A stretch of 64,000 nucleotides of DNA from Azospirillum thiophilum (GTDB lineage: Bacteria > Pseudomonadota > Alphaproteobacteria > Azospirillales > Azospirillaceae), in the NCBI RefSeq assembly GCF_001305595.1, contig NZ_CP012404.1:248001-312000 (forward strand). Reading direction: 5' to 3'. Below are positions 16,746 through 24,910 of the stretch, piece after piece. The position numbers and the translations under genes were made by a program. Below the pieces are notes generated by a model that was given only the letters and a program-made list of their open reading frames with translations, was not told where the DNA came from and did not search any database. The first letter of the stretch is position 1. Each line of letters starts with the position of its first letter.

Positions 16746-17055
16746 CGCGCGCGTATACCTGCGAATCGCGGGTTACGCCAGTGAAACATGGATAAAGACC
16801 GAAATCGGCATGGCGGGCATGCTGATTTCGCTTATGCTTGGCGGGAGATCCCGGCGCGCCGGAGCCGATCGGGCCATGAAGGTGATGCGACAATTTGCAA
16901 CAAAAGGATGAAGTGTTACCGGTTCCGTTTTCAGTTCGGTCGCGGTACAGTGTTCAATGCTCTTGTGAGCGATGTGGCTGCCGCCTTGCTAGCGATGGCC
17001 GCCAGCCTTTTTGTATGCCCATCGTATAGCCACTATACCTTATAGAGTGGAACAA
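16746..17055. other. intergenic region between rimO and the MarR gene
   Basis: 310 bases, divergent promoters expected. The only clear element is the perfect palindrome at 17024-17038 next to the MarR gene. A short plus-strand frame (16908-17045, 45 codons) ends in that palindrome, but its ribosome-binding sequence touches the start codon and I do not call it. Confidence 0.5.
17024..17038. promoter_or_regulatory. perfect palindrome GTATAG-CCA-CTATAC, likely MarR operator
   Basis: Six-base perfect arms with a 3-base spacer, 18 bases before the MarR start codon and overlapping -10-like TATA sequences. MarR proteins typically autoregulate by binding short palindromes over their own promoter. 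Confidence 0.6.
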
Positions 17056-17655
17056 ATGGACTTCGCAAAATTGCGCGGCGCTGCTGCGGGCCGGGTTTTG
17101 GTGAGGAACAACAGCGTGTCGGATCGCCCCTCGATCGGATCGCCCATTGGAGTCGGGTCCATTGGAGCCGGTCCAATTGGAGCTGGAATGGACATCGTCG
17201 ACTCCGAACATGTGGACAGCGACCATATGGGCGGCGCATCGCCGCAGGCCATTGCCGACGTGATGCTTCAGATCACCCACATCGCCGACAGCCTGGGCTA
17301 CACCCACGGCCTGAAGCCGTCGCAATGGACGGCGCTCCGCTTCTTCGCAGGCGCCAACAACAGCCAGCGGACTGTCTCGGCCTTCGCCGACTTCCACGCC
17401 ACCACCCGCGGAGCCGCCTCGCAGATGGTCGAGGTGCTGGTCGGCAAGGAGTTGCTTGTCCGCGTGCCGGTTCCGGAGGACCGCCGCGTCACCCAGCTTC
17501 ACCCGACCCCGAAGGCGCTCGAACTGTTGCGCCACGATCCGCTGAACGATTTCGCCGGCGTCATCGCCGACCTGCCGGCCGACGACCAGTATCGTCTGGC
17601 CGAAACCCTGACCAGCCTGTTGCGCGGGCTGCTGGAGAAGCGGCAGTCGGTCTGA
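17056..17655 (+). CDS. MarR family transcriptional regulator
   Basis: 199 residues. The C-terminal two-thirds is a MarR winged-helix domain (ITHIADSLGYTHGLKPSQWTALRFF, then recognition region TVSAFADFHATTRGAASQMV and wing LLVRVPVPEDRRVTQLHPT). The N-terminal 45 residues are extra and contain a repeated Ile-Gly/Gly-Ser pattern (SIGSPIGVGSIGAGPIGAG) encoded by imperfect 18-base DNA repeats. ATG at 17056 chosen; GTG at 17047 is possible. A perfect palindrome just upstream suggests autoregulation. Confidence 0.88.
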   Translation: MDFAKLRGAAAGRVLVRNNSVSDRPSIGSPIGVGSIGAGPIGAGMDIVDSEHVDSDHMGGASPQAIADVMLQITHIADSLGYTHGLKPSQWTALRFFAGANNSQRTVSAFADFHATTRGAASQMVEVLVGKELLVRVPVPEDRRVTQLHPTPKALELLRHDPLNDFAGVIADLPADDQYRLAETLTSLLRGLLEKRQSV

Positions 17656-17679
17656 GGCCACCTGTTTTGACAAGGCCCG

Positions 17680-18648
17680 TCAGGGCTTGCGGCAGGCTGC
17701 CGCCGCGTCCTCAAGACCACGACGCTCGCGTTCGCTCAGCCGGTTGGCGACGAACCCCTCCCACAGCCCGTTTCGCGCCAGTTCGGACCGTACGCAGCGG
17801 CAGTTGGCCGCGCAGGGCGCCGACGCCACGCCTGCCCGTTCGCAACTCGCCACGCAGGCCGCCTGAAAATCGCGCACCGCCGGCAGTTCCACCGGGACGA
17901 TCTGCGCGGCGGCCCAGGCCAGGCCGAACAGCAGCGGCTGGTGCAGCAGGTAGAAGGCCAGGCTGTGGCGGCCGCTCCAGGCCAGCGCCCGCCCGGCGCG
18001 GCCGGTCACTGTCATGCCGTCGCCCATCTCCGGCCACAGCCGGGCGAGTCCGATTCCAGCCAGCACGCCGCCGATCCAGGGCAGCAGCGGCACGAAATCA
18101 TTGGAGTCCGGCGCGACCGTGGTCAGCCCGATCCAGCGCAGCCACGGGTCGTCGAACGGCGGGAAGGACAGCGTCGTTCCGGCCAGCACCGCCGCCGCCG
18201 CCGCCGTCAGCGTCAGCGCGGCCGGCAGGGGGATGAAGGCGAGGCCGATCACGCTCGCCACCGCGATGTGATGCAGCACGCCGAAGAAGATCGGGCTGTC
18301 GGGGAACAGGACATGGGACGCCGCCGAGACCGCCGCGGCTCCCGCCGCCACCCGGCCCAGCCGGCGCAGGAAGCGTCCGCGGTCGAGCCCGCCCCGTGTC
18401 GCCAGCACCAGCCCGATCCCGGCCAGCAGCAGAAAGCTCGACAGGATCGCCGTACGCGCGGCCAGCCACAGCGGGTCGCCCAGCAGGTCGAAGCCGGCCA
18501 GTCCGAAATAGGTGGCGTCCCAACTGGCGTGATAGGCGGCCATCGCGACCAGCGCCAGCCCGCGGGCGACGTCGATCGCCGGGCGGCGGTGCTTGCCCAG
18601 GGGGGAGCCCAGGGGGGAGCCCAGGGGGGCGGAACCGGTGTCGCTCAT
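17680..18648 (-). CDS. DUF1624 / heparan-alpha-glucosaminide acetyltransferase-like membrane protein with Cys-rich tail
   Basis: 322 residues, about eight membrane segments; begins IDVARGLALVAMAAYHASWD, typical of the DUF1624 group of predicted acyltransferases. After the last helix (about 250) comes a soluble tail of about 60 residues with seven cysteines (including CVASCERAG and CAANCRC), not a usual part of the family. The N-terminus has an in-frame GSPL repeat from three 12-base DNA repeats at 18596-18629. The ATG overlaps the DUF429 stop by four bases, making it the third gene of the dnaE operon. Confidence 0.85.
   Translation of the reverse strand: MSDTGSAPLGSPLGSPLGKHRRPAIDVARGLALVAMAAYHASWDATYFGLAGFDLLGDPLWLAARTAILSSFLLLAGIGLVLATRGGLDRGRFLRRLGRVAAGAAAVSAASHVLFPDSPIFFGVLHHIAVASVIGLAFIPLPAALTLTAAAAAVLAGTTLSFPPFDDPWLRWIGLTTVAPDSNDFVPLLPWIGGVLAGIGLARLWPEMGDGMTVTGRAGRALAWSGRHSLAFYLLHQPLLFGLAWAAAQIVPVELPAVRDFQAACVASCERAGVASAPCAANCRCVRSELARNGLWEGFVANRLSERERRGLEDAAAACRKP
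18596..18629. repeat. 12-base tandem repeat in the DUF1624 gene
   Basis: Nearly three exact copies of CCCAGGGGGGAG, in frame (unit divisible by three), encoding Gly-Ser-Pro-Leu repeats near residues 7-18. Slippage would change the cytoplasmic N-terminus by four residues without a frameshift. Confidence 0.85.
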
Positions 18649-19529
18649 GATCCGCTCATTCCCACTCCGAAAATCCATCCTTCCCGACGCCGCGCCGTAT
18701 CGTCCAGTCCCGGCGGCGCCCATGCCTGCGGCTTGGCGGCGAGCCAGCGCAGGCCGGCGGCCGACACCAACGCATCGCTGTCATGGTCGCTGACCGTGCC
18801 GGCCAATCCCAGCGGTTGCGATCCCAATCCGGCCAGCGCCACGTCCAGCTCTGTGCCATCCCGGATCTTGCGCTGCCCGAAACCGGTCTGCTTCAGGAAC
18901 AGGCGGGGATAGATCTCCACCATCGCGCCGATGCCCGGCGCCGGCTGCTCGAAGGGCCAGACCGCAAGCCGTCCGGGCAGAGCCGCGCGCAGGGCGCGCA
19001 ACACCCGCATTCCGGCGAGCGCGCCCTTGCCGACCTGTTTGGAGCCGATCAGCTTGTAGGGGCTTTGCGGGTGGCCCAACCCGTCGGCACGGCAGGCCCA
19101 TTCGGTTGCCCGGTGCGGGTCGTCGTACCAATCCGGCTGCGGTCCGCGATGCCAGAACCCGGCTCCGTGCAGGGCGTGGACGGCGAAGGGGCCGCCGCCG
19201 AAATCCGGTTCGTCGGCGCAGACCTCCTCCACCGCGTCCCACAGGTCGAAGACGGTCGCCGCGGAGCCGGGCAAGCCGTGCGCCGCCACGGCGAAGGGCA
19301 GCGAGAAGGCGCAGTCGATGCCGACCAGCGCCGGCTCCCGCGCCAGTTCCGTCCGCAGCCAGTCGTACACTGCCGTCCGCGACCACCAGCCGTCCGGCCC
19401 GGCGATCGGCTGCGGTGCCCCATCGCCCGCCGCACACTCCGCCACCGCGATGCCGGTGTAACGTCTGCCACGGGCACCCGACCAGTCGATGGCAATGAAG
19501 CGGCCGAAGGCGGGCGCCGCCCCGTTCAC
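18645..19529 (-). CDS. DUF429 family protein (predicted RNase H-like nuclease)
   Basis: 294 residues. Begins with the RNase H-like strand FIAIDWSGARGRRYTGIAVAE and contains a second acidic strand ALVGIDCAFSLPFA, the expected metal-binding positions of this fold; also HPQSPYKLIGSKQVGKG, a family hallmark. The biochemical role of DUF429 is not established. GTG start at 19529 overlaps the dnaE stop by four bases (GTGA), and its own stop overlaps the next gene. It is thus translationally coupled to the replicative polymerase gene. Confidence 0.88.
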   Translation of the reverse strand: MNGAAPAFGRFIAIDWSGARGRRYTGIAVAECAAGDGAPQPIAGPDGWWSRTAVYDWLRTELAREPALVGIDCAFSLPFAVAAHGLPGSAATVFDLWDAVEEVCADEPDFGGGPFAVHALHGAGFWHRGPQPDWYDDPHRATEWACRADGLGHPQSPYKLIGSKQVGKGALAGMRVLRALRAALPGRLAVWPFEQPAPGIGAMVEIYPRLFLKQTGFGQRKIRDGTELDVALAGLGSQPLGLAGTVSDHDSDALVSAAGLRWLAAKPQAWAPPGLDDTARRREGWIFGVGMSGS

Positions 19530-22500
19530 AGCTCCGCCACCTCGATCACGCCGGGGACAGCCTTCAGGGCGGAGCGGCTCTGCGCGGTGATGGTGTAGCT
19601 GCCGGGCAGCTCGATCTCGACCTCCTTCAGCGGGTCGATCTCGACCAGGACGTTGATGCGGCTCCGGCCGCGCGACAGCCGCTCCAGGGTGGCGCGCAGC
19701 GTGTCGATGGGAGAGGGGTCGCGCAGCACCACGCGCAGACCGGCGCTGACCGAGGCGACGGCTTCCTCCAGCGGCTTGATCTCCTGGCAGGTCAGGCGGA
19801 CCTCCTCGCCGTTCAGCTGGGCGTCGACCGTCATCAGCACCGGCCGGCCGGGCTCCAGCAGGTCGCGGTTGACGGCCAGCACCTCCGAGAACAGCGTCAC
19901 CTCGTAGCCGCCGGTGGCGTCCGACAGCTCGACGAAGGCGAAGCGGTTGCCGGACTTGGCGGTCTTCTCCTTCTTCGACACGATGATGCCCGCCATCTTG
20001 TAGCGGGTGGAACCGCCCTTCGCGATGGCGGTCTGCAATTCGGCGGAGCGCACCACCTTCATGCGGCCGAGCGGGCCGGAATAGGCGTCCAGCGGGTGGG
20101 CCGACAGGTAGAAGCCGATGGCGGAGAACTCGTGCTTCAGCTTCTCCAGCGGCTCCCAATCCTTCACCTTGGGCAGGTCGGGTTCCGGCAGGCCGCCGCC
20201 TCCCCCCCCGAAGAGATTGCCGATGCCGCTGTCGCGCTCCGCCGCCTCGGCCTGGGCGTAGCGGATGATGGTCTCCAGCGCGGCATGGACCTGGGCACGG
20301 TTGGGGTTCAGCCCGTCGAAGGCGCCGGCACAGGCGAGATTCTCGAGCTGGCGCTTGTTGATGGTCTTCAGGTCCAGCCGGCGGGCGAAGTCGAACAGGC
20401 TCTTGAACGGGCCGTTCTTCCGCCGCTCCTCCACCACCGCCTTCATGGCGGGCAGGCCGACGCCCTTGACCGCGGCCAGCGCGTAGCGCACCGCCTTGGT
20501 CCCGTCGGCCAGCTGCTCCACCCCGAAGATGGAGTCGGACCTGTTGATGTCCGGCGTCAGCAGCCGCACGCGCAGCCGCGCCAGCTCCTGCCGGAAGACG
20601 TTCAGCTTGTCGGTGTTGCCGAGGTCGAGCGTCATCGACGCCGCCATGAACTCCACCGGATGGTTCGCCTTGAGGTACGCGGTGTGGTAGGCGACCAGCG
20701 CATAGGCGGCGGCGTGGGACTTGTTGAAGCCGTAGCCGGCGAACTTCATCACCTGGTCGAAGATCAGGCTGGCCAGCTCCGCCTTGACGCCGCGCTCCTC
20801 GGCGCCATCGCAGAAGATCTTGCGCTGGTTGTCCATCTCCTCCTTGATCTTCTTGCCCATGGCGCGGCGCAGAAGATCGGCGCCGCCCAGCGAATAGCCG
20901 GACAGCACCTGGGCGATCTGCATGACCTGTTCCTGGTAGATCATGATCCCGAAGGTCTCCTTCAGGATGCCTTCCAGGCTGTCATGCATGTAGTCGGGCT
21001 TTTCGTCCCCGTTCTTGACCCGGATGTATTTCGGGATGTTGTCCATCGGGCCGGGGCGGTAGAGCGACACCAGCGCGATGATGTCCTCCAGCCGGTTCGG
21101 CTTCAGCCGGCGCAGCACGTCGCGCATGCCGGAGCTTTCCAGCTGGAACACGCCGGTCGCCTCCGCCCGGCTGAGCAGCTGGTAGCTCTTCTCGTCGTCG
21201 AGCGGGACGGTGGTCAGGTCGGGCTTCCCGTCGATCATGTCGACCGCCGTCTTCAGCACGGTCAGCGTCTTCAATCCCAGGAAGTCGAACTTCACCAGGC
21301 CGGCCTGTTCGACATATTTCATGTTGAACTGGGTGACCGGCATGTCGGAGCGCGGGTCTCGGTAGAGCGGCACCAGATCGTGCAGCGGCCGGTCGGAGAT
21401 CACCACGCCCGCCGCGTGGGTCGACGCGTGGCGGTAGAGACCCTCCAGCTTCAGCGCGATGTCGATCAGGTGGCGCACGGTGTCGTCGCCGTCGCGGGCC
21501 TGGCGCAGCATCTCCTCGCTGTCCAGCGCCTGTTGCAGCGTCACCGGGTTGGCCGGGTTGTTCGGCACCATCTTGCAGATCTTGTCGACCTGCCCGTAGG
21601 GCATCTGCAGCACGCGGCCGACGTCGCGCAGCACGGCGCGCGCCTGGAGCTTACCGAATGTGATGATCTGGGCGACGCGGTCGTAGCCGTACTTGTTCTG
21701 GACGTAACGGATGACCTCTTCGCGGCGGTCCTGGCAGAAATCGATGTCGAAGTCGGGCATCGACACGCGTTCGGGATTCAGGAAGCGCTCGAACAGCAGG
21801 CCGAAGCGCAGCGGGTCGAGGTCGGTGATGGTCAGCGCCCAGGCGACGACGGAGCCGGCACCCGACCCGCGGCCAGGGCCGACGGGGATGTCGTTGTTCT
21901 TCGCCCATTTGATGAAGTCCGACACGATCAGGAAATAGCCGGGGAACTTCATCGAGACGATGACGTCCAGCTCGAACTCGAGCCGCTCGAAATAGGTCTT
22001 GCGCGTCGCCTCGCGCTGCTCCGGCGTCATGTCGGGCGTATAGACGACCTTCTCCAGCCGCGTCTCCAGGCCGGCGCGCGACTGGGCGCGCAGCTCGTCG
22101 TCCTCGGTCCGGCCGCCTTCGCAGGCAAACGGCGGCAGGATCGGCTTGATCGGCTTCAGCAGGAAGGAGCAGCGGCGGGCGATCGCCACCGTGTTGTCCA
22201 CCGCCTCCGGCAGGTCGGCGAACAGCGCCCGCATCTCCTCGGCCGACTTGAAACGGTGGTCGGGGGTCAGGCGGCGGCGCTCCTCCTGGCTCAGATAGGC
22301 GCCCTCGGCGATGCAGAGCAGCGCGTCGTGCGCCTCGTACATGTCGGCGGTGGCGAAATGGCAGTCGTTGGTGGCGACCAGCGGCAGGCCGTGGGCATAG
22401 GCGAGGTCGATCAGCGCCGGCTCGATGGCGTTCTCGACGGCGGCGAAATGGCCGCGCCCTCCCTCGTGCCGCTGCAGCTCGACATAGAGGCGGCCGGGGA

Positions 22501-23017
22501 ACAGCCGTTTCAGCCGCTCCAGCACCTCCAGCGCCAAATCCTTCTGGCCCTCGTGCAGCAACCGGCCGACCGAGCCGCCGGGGCCGCCGGTCAGCGCGAT
22601 CAGCCCGCCGGAGCGCCCCTCCAGCGCATCCAGCGCCACCTGCGGGCCGGCCAGCGGATCGGACTCCAGGAAGGCCTTGGACACCAGGGCCATCAGGTTG
22701 CGGTAGCCCTCCTCGTTCTGGCAGAGCAGGACGAGCTGGTCGGGGGTGGCCGCCGCCTTGCCGGGCAGGCCGGGCTTCGTCTGGGCCGGACCGGCACGGG
22801 TGATGCCGAGCACGGTGCCGACGATCGGCTGCACGCCGGCATCCGACGCCGCCAGCGCGAATTCCAGCGCGCCGAACAGGTTGCCGGTGTCGGTGACGGC
22901 GACGGCCGGCATCTGCTGCTTGAGGCAGAGCTTGACCAGCTCCTTCACCTTGATCGCACCTTCCGACAGCGAATAGGCGGAATGGACGCGCAGGTGGATG
23001 AAGTCGGCGTGGGGCAT
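19526..23017 (-). CDS. dnaE: DNA polymerase III subunit alpha DnaE
   Basis: Catalytic subunit of the replicative DNA polymerase. 1163 residues, normal DnaE1 length. N-terminal PHP domain (FIHLRVHSAYSLSEGAIK), polymerase palm with the catalytic aspartates in PDFDIDFCQDRR, fingers (GYGFNKSHAAAYALVAY), tandem helix-hairpin-helix and a C-terminal OB fold (MAGIIVSKKEKTAKSGNRFA). The ATG at 23017 begins exactly at the conserved N-terminus; the longer open frame upstream is spurious. Confidence 0.98.
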   Translation of the reverse strand: MPHADFIHLRVHSAYSLSEGAIKVKELVKLCLKQQMPAVAVTDTGNLFGALEFALAASDAGVQPIVGTVLGITRAGPAQTKPGLPGKAAATPDQLVLLCQNEEGYRNLMALVSKAFLESDPLAGPQVALDALEGRSGGLIALTGGPGGSVGRLLHEGQKDLALEVLERLKRLFPGRLYVELQRHEGGRGHFAAVENAIEPALIDLAYAHGLPLVATNDCHFATADMYEAHDALLCIAEGAYLSQEERRRLTPDHRFKSAEEMRALFADLPEAVDNTVAIARRCSFLLKPIKPILPPFACEGGRTEDDELRAQSRAGLETRLEKVVYTPDMTPEQREATRKTYFERLEFELDVIVSMKFPGYFLIVSDFIKWAKNNDIPVGPGRGSGAGSVVAWALTITDLDPLRFGLLFERFLNPERVSMPDFDIDFCQDRREEVIRYVQNKYGYDRVAQIITFGKLQARAVLRDVGRVLQMPYGQVDKICKMVPNNPANPVTLQQALDSEEMLRQARDGDDTVRHLIDIALKLEGLYRHASTHAAGVVISDRPLHDLVPLYRDPRSDMPVTQFNMKYVEQAGLVKFDFLGLKTLTVLKTAVDMIDGKPDLTTVPLDDEKSYQLLSRAEATGVFQLESSGMRDVLRRLKPNRLEDIIALVSLYRPGPMDNIPKYIRVKNGDEKPDYMHDSLEGILKETFGIMIYQEQVMQIAQVLSGYSLGGADLLRRAMGKKIKEEMDNQRKIFCDGAEERGVKAELASLIFDQVMKFAGYGFNKSHAAAYALVAYHTAYLKANHPVEFMAASMTLDLGNTDKLNVFRQELARLRVRLLTPDINRSDSIFGVEQLADGTKAVRYALAAVKGVGLPAMKAVVEERRKNGPFKSLFDFARRLDLKTINKRQLENLACAGAFDGLNPNRAQVHAALETIIRYAQAEAAERDSGIGNLFGGGGGGLPEPDLPKVKDWEPLEKLKHEFSAIGFYLSAHPLDAYSGPLGRMKVVRSAELQTAIAKGGSTRYKMAGIIVSKKEKTAKSGNRFAFVELSDATGGYEVTLFSEVLAVNRDLLEPGRPVLMTVDAQLNGEEVRLTCQEIKPLEEAVASVSAGLRVVLRDPSPIDTLRATLERLSRGRSRINVLVEIDPLKEVEIELPGSYTITAQSRSALKAVPGVIEVAEL

Positions 23018-23166
23018 GGCGACCGGCGGCTTGCTGAGACGAGGGCCCCCGGTTCTAGCACAGCCGGTGCTGCTGCCGCGACCGTCGCGCGGATGCATGC
23101 GAACGTGGTATGCAGGTCGCCGCAACAAGACCCCGTAACGGAACTTGGGATGGGGAGGACGCCGCG

Positions 23167-23808
23167 ATGGATCGGCTGCACCTTGCACCCGTCGCCCGAC
23201 CGCTGCCGGTCCTTCGGGACCGCCGCGCCGTCCGGGCGGCGACGCCTTTGGCCCTGCTTGCCGGCCTCGCGCTGGCGCTTTCCGCCTGCGAAACCGTGCC
23301 GCCGCCGCCGGTGAAGCCGCCTTCCGCCGCCGGGCTGGAGGACGGGCCGGCCAAGCCCTTCAGTGCCGGCAAGGGCTGGACCGTCACCATCCACACCCCA
23401 CCCGGCGGCAAGGCCTTCTGCGTCGCCGAACGCGGCATTCCGGTCGGACAGAATGCGGCGCCGCGCCTGACCTTCCGCACCGCGTCTGTCGAATCGGGCT
23501 TCATCCTGTCCGGCTTCACCCCGTCGGACAGCGGGGCGACGGTGAAGCCCGGCGAGCGCTACGACCTGACGGCCAGCCTCGACCAGGGCTCGCGCCTGAC
23601 CTTGGGCGCCCGGGGCCTGCCGGACGGCAGCCTCTATGTCGCCTTGCCGACCAAGAGCTATCTGGATGAGCTCGAACCGCTCGCCCGCGGCCGCCGCGTC
23701 AGCTTCCGCAGCAGCGGCCTGGGGGACATCGGCACGATGCTGCTGGCGGGATCCTCCTGGGCGATCAACGCGTCGGACGAATGCCGCATCCTGCACGCCG
23801 ACCCGTGA
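23167..23808 (+). CDS. predicted lipoprotein of unknown function
   Basis: 213 residues. A long N-region is followed by a hydrophobic segment ending in the lipobox LSAC with Cys41, so export and lipidation are likely. The mature part starts Pro-rich (ETVPPPPVKPP) and has two cysteines. It shows beta-sheet-like composition (FRTASVESGFILSGF, YDLTASLDQGSRLTLG). No family recognised. GGGGAGG eight bases before the ATG at 23167 supports this start over the upstream ATG at 23110. Divergent from dnaE. Confidence 0.8.
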   Translation: MDRLHLAPVARPLPVLRDRRAVRAATPLALLAGLALALSACETVPPPPVKPPSAAGLEDGPAKPFSAGKGWTVTIHTPPGGKAFCVAERGIPVGQNAAPRLTFRTASVESGFILSGFTPSDSGATVKPGERYDLTASLDQGSRLTLGARGLPDGSLYVALPTKSYLDELEPLARGRRVSFRSSGLGDIGTMLLAGSSWAINASDECRILHADP

Positions 23809-23907
23809 CCGCAACCCCGGCGCGCAGGCCAGCCCTGCGACTGCCGCGGGGACCGGGTGGCCGGGGCGGATTGACCGGTCCGGCGATGGCCGTTTAGCCT
23901 CCCCACC

Positions 23908-24789
23908 ATGCGCGCTTCCCACATCCTGCTCGCCGTGGCGGTCGCTGCCGTCTGGGGATTGAACTTTGTCGCGATCAAGGTCGGATTGCGCGATTTTCCG
24001 CCCCTGCTGTTCTCCTGCCTGCGTTTCGCGCTGGCGGCGCTGCCGGTGCTGGTGCTGGGCTGGTGCAAGGGACCGCCGGTCCCCTGGCGCTTCGTGATCG
24101 GCATCGGGGTGATGCTCGGGGTGGTGAAGTTCCCGCTGCTCTATTTCGGCATCGAGGCCGGCATGCCGGCCGGGCTGGCCTCGCTGGTTCTGCAGTCCCA
24201 AGCCTTCTTCACCGCAATCTTCGCCGCCTTCATGCTGGGCGACCGGCCGGGGCCGCGGCAGATCGGCGGCATGATCGTCGCCTTCGCCGGCGTCGGGCTG
24301 ATCGCGATGGAGATGCCGGCGGGCGACTCGCTGCTCGGCCTCGGCCTCACCCTGGCGGCGGCGGCGGCCTGGGGCGTGTCGAACATCGTGATGAAGCGGG
24401 CCAAGGCTCCCGACCTGTTCAGCCTGATGGTCTGGGTCAGCCTGGTCCCGCCGCTGCCGGTGCTGGCGATGTCGCTTGCCCTGGAGGGACCGGACCGCAT
24501 CCTCCATGCCTTCACCACGCTGACGGTCGTCGGGGTGGCCTCGCTGGTCTATATCGCGGTGGCGGCAACCTTGTTCGGTTTCGGTGCCTGGGGCTTCCTG
24601 ATGCGGCATTACCCGGCCAGCCTGGTCGCCCCCTTCTCGCTGCTGGTTCCGATCTTCGGCATGAGCTCCAGCGCGCTGCTGCTGGGGGAGACCTTCACCA
24701 CGGCCAAGCTGGCCGGCGGGCTGCTGGTCTTCGCCGGTCTGGCCCTGTCGGTGCTGAAGCTGCCGGCCGCGGCACGGGCGCGGGCCTGA
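23908..24789 (+). CDS. EamA/DMT family transporter
   Basis: 293 residues, ten membrane segments arranged as two EamA repeats (AVWGLNFVAIKVGL in the first; AAWGVSNIVMKRA in the second). The sequence is close to the EamA type that exports O-acetylserine/cysteine-like metabolites in E. coli, including PLLYFGIEAGMPAGLASLVLQ. The substrate in this organism is unknown. Stand-alone gene, 100 bases after the lipoprotein. Confidence 0.93.
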   Translation: MRASHILLAVAVAAVWGLNFVAIKVGLRDFPPLLFSCLRFALAALPVLVLGWCKGPPVPWRFVIGIGVMLGVVKFPLLYFGIEAGMPAGLASLVLQSQAFFTAIFAAFMLGDRPGPRQIGGMIVAFAGVGLIAMEMPAGDSLLGLGLTLAAAAAWGVSNIVMKRAKAPDLFSLMVWVSLVPPLPVLAMSLALEGPDRILHAFTTLTVVGVASLVYIAVAATLFGFGAWGFLMRHYPASLVAPFSLLVPIFGMSSSALLLGETFTTAKLAGGLLVFAGLALSVLKLPAAARARA

Positions 24790-24910
24790 GCGGCGCCGAT
24801 GGAACGGTTCCCGGCGTCAAAGGCCTATTGACCTTGGCCGTCTTGACGCAGCGTCATGGCCTTCGGATCATCCCGACGCAGCGGGACAGTCATCACAGCC
24901 AGGGTCGACC

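Noticed and set aside
16908-17045. 45-codon plus-strand frame before the MarR gene
   Set aside because: The AAAGG sequence touches the start codon and the frame ends within the MarR promoter palindrome; composition is not convincing.
20096-23314. Very long (over 1000 codons) open frame antisense to dnaE
   Set aside because: Typical high-GC shadow: His/Gln/Arg/Val-rich composition with no domains, fully opposite a conserved gene.
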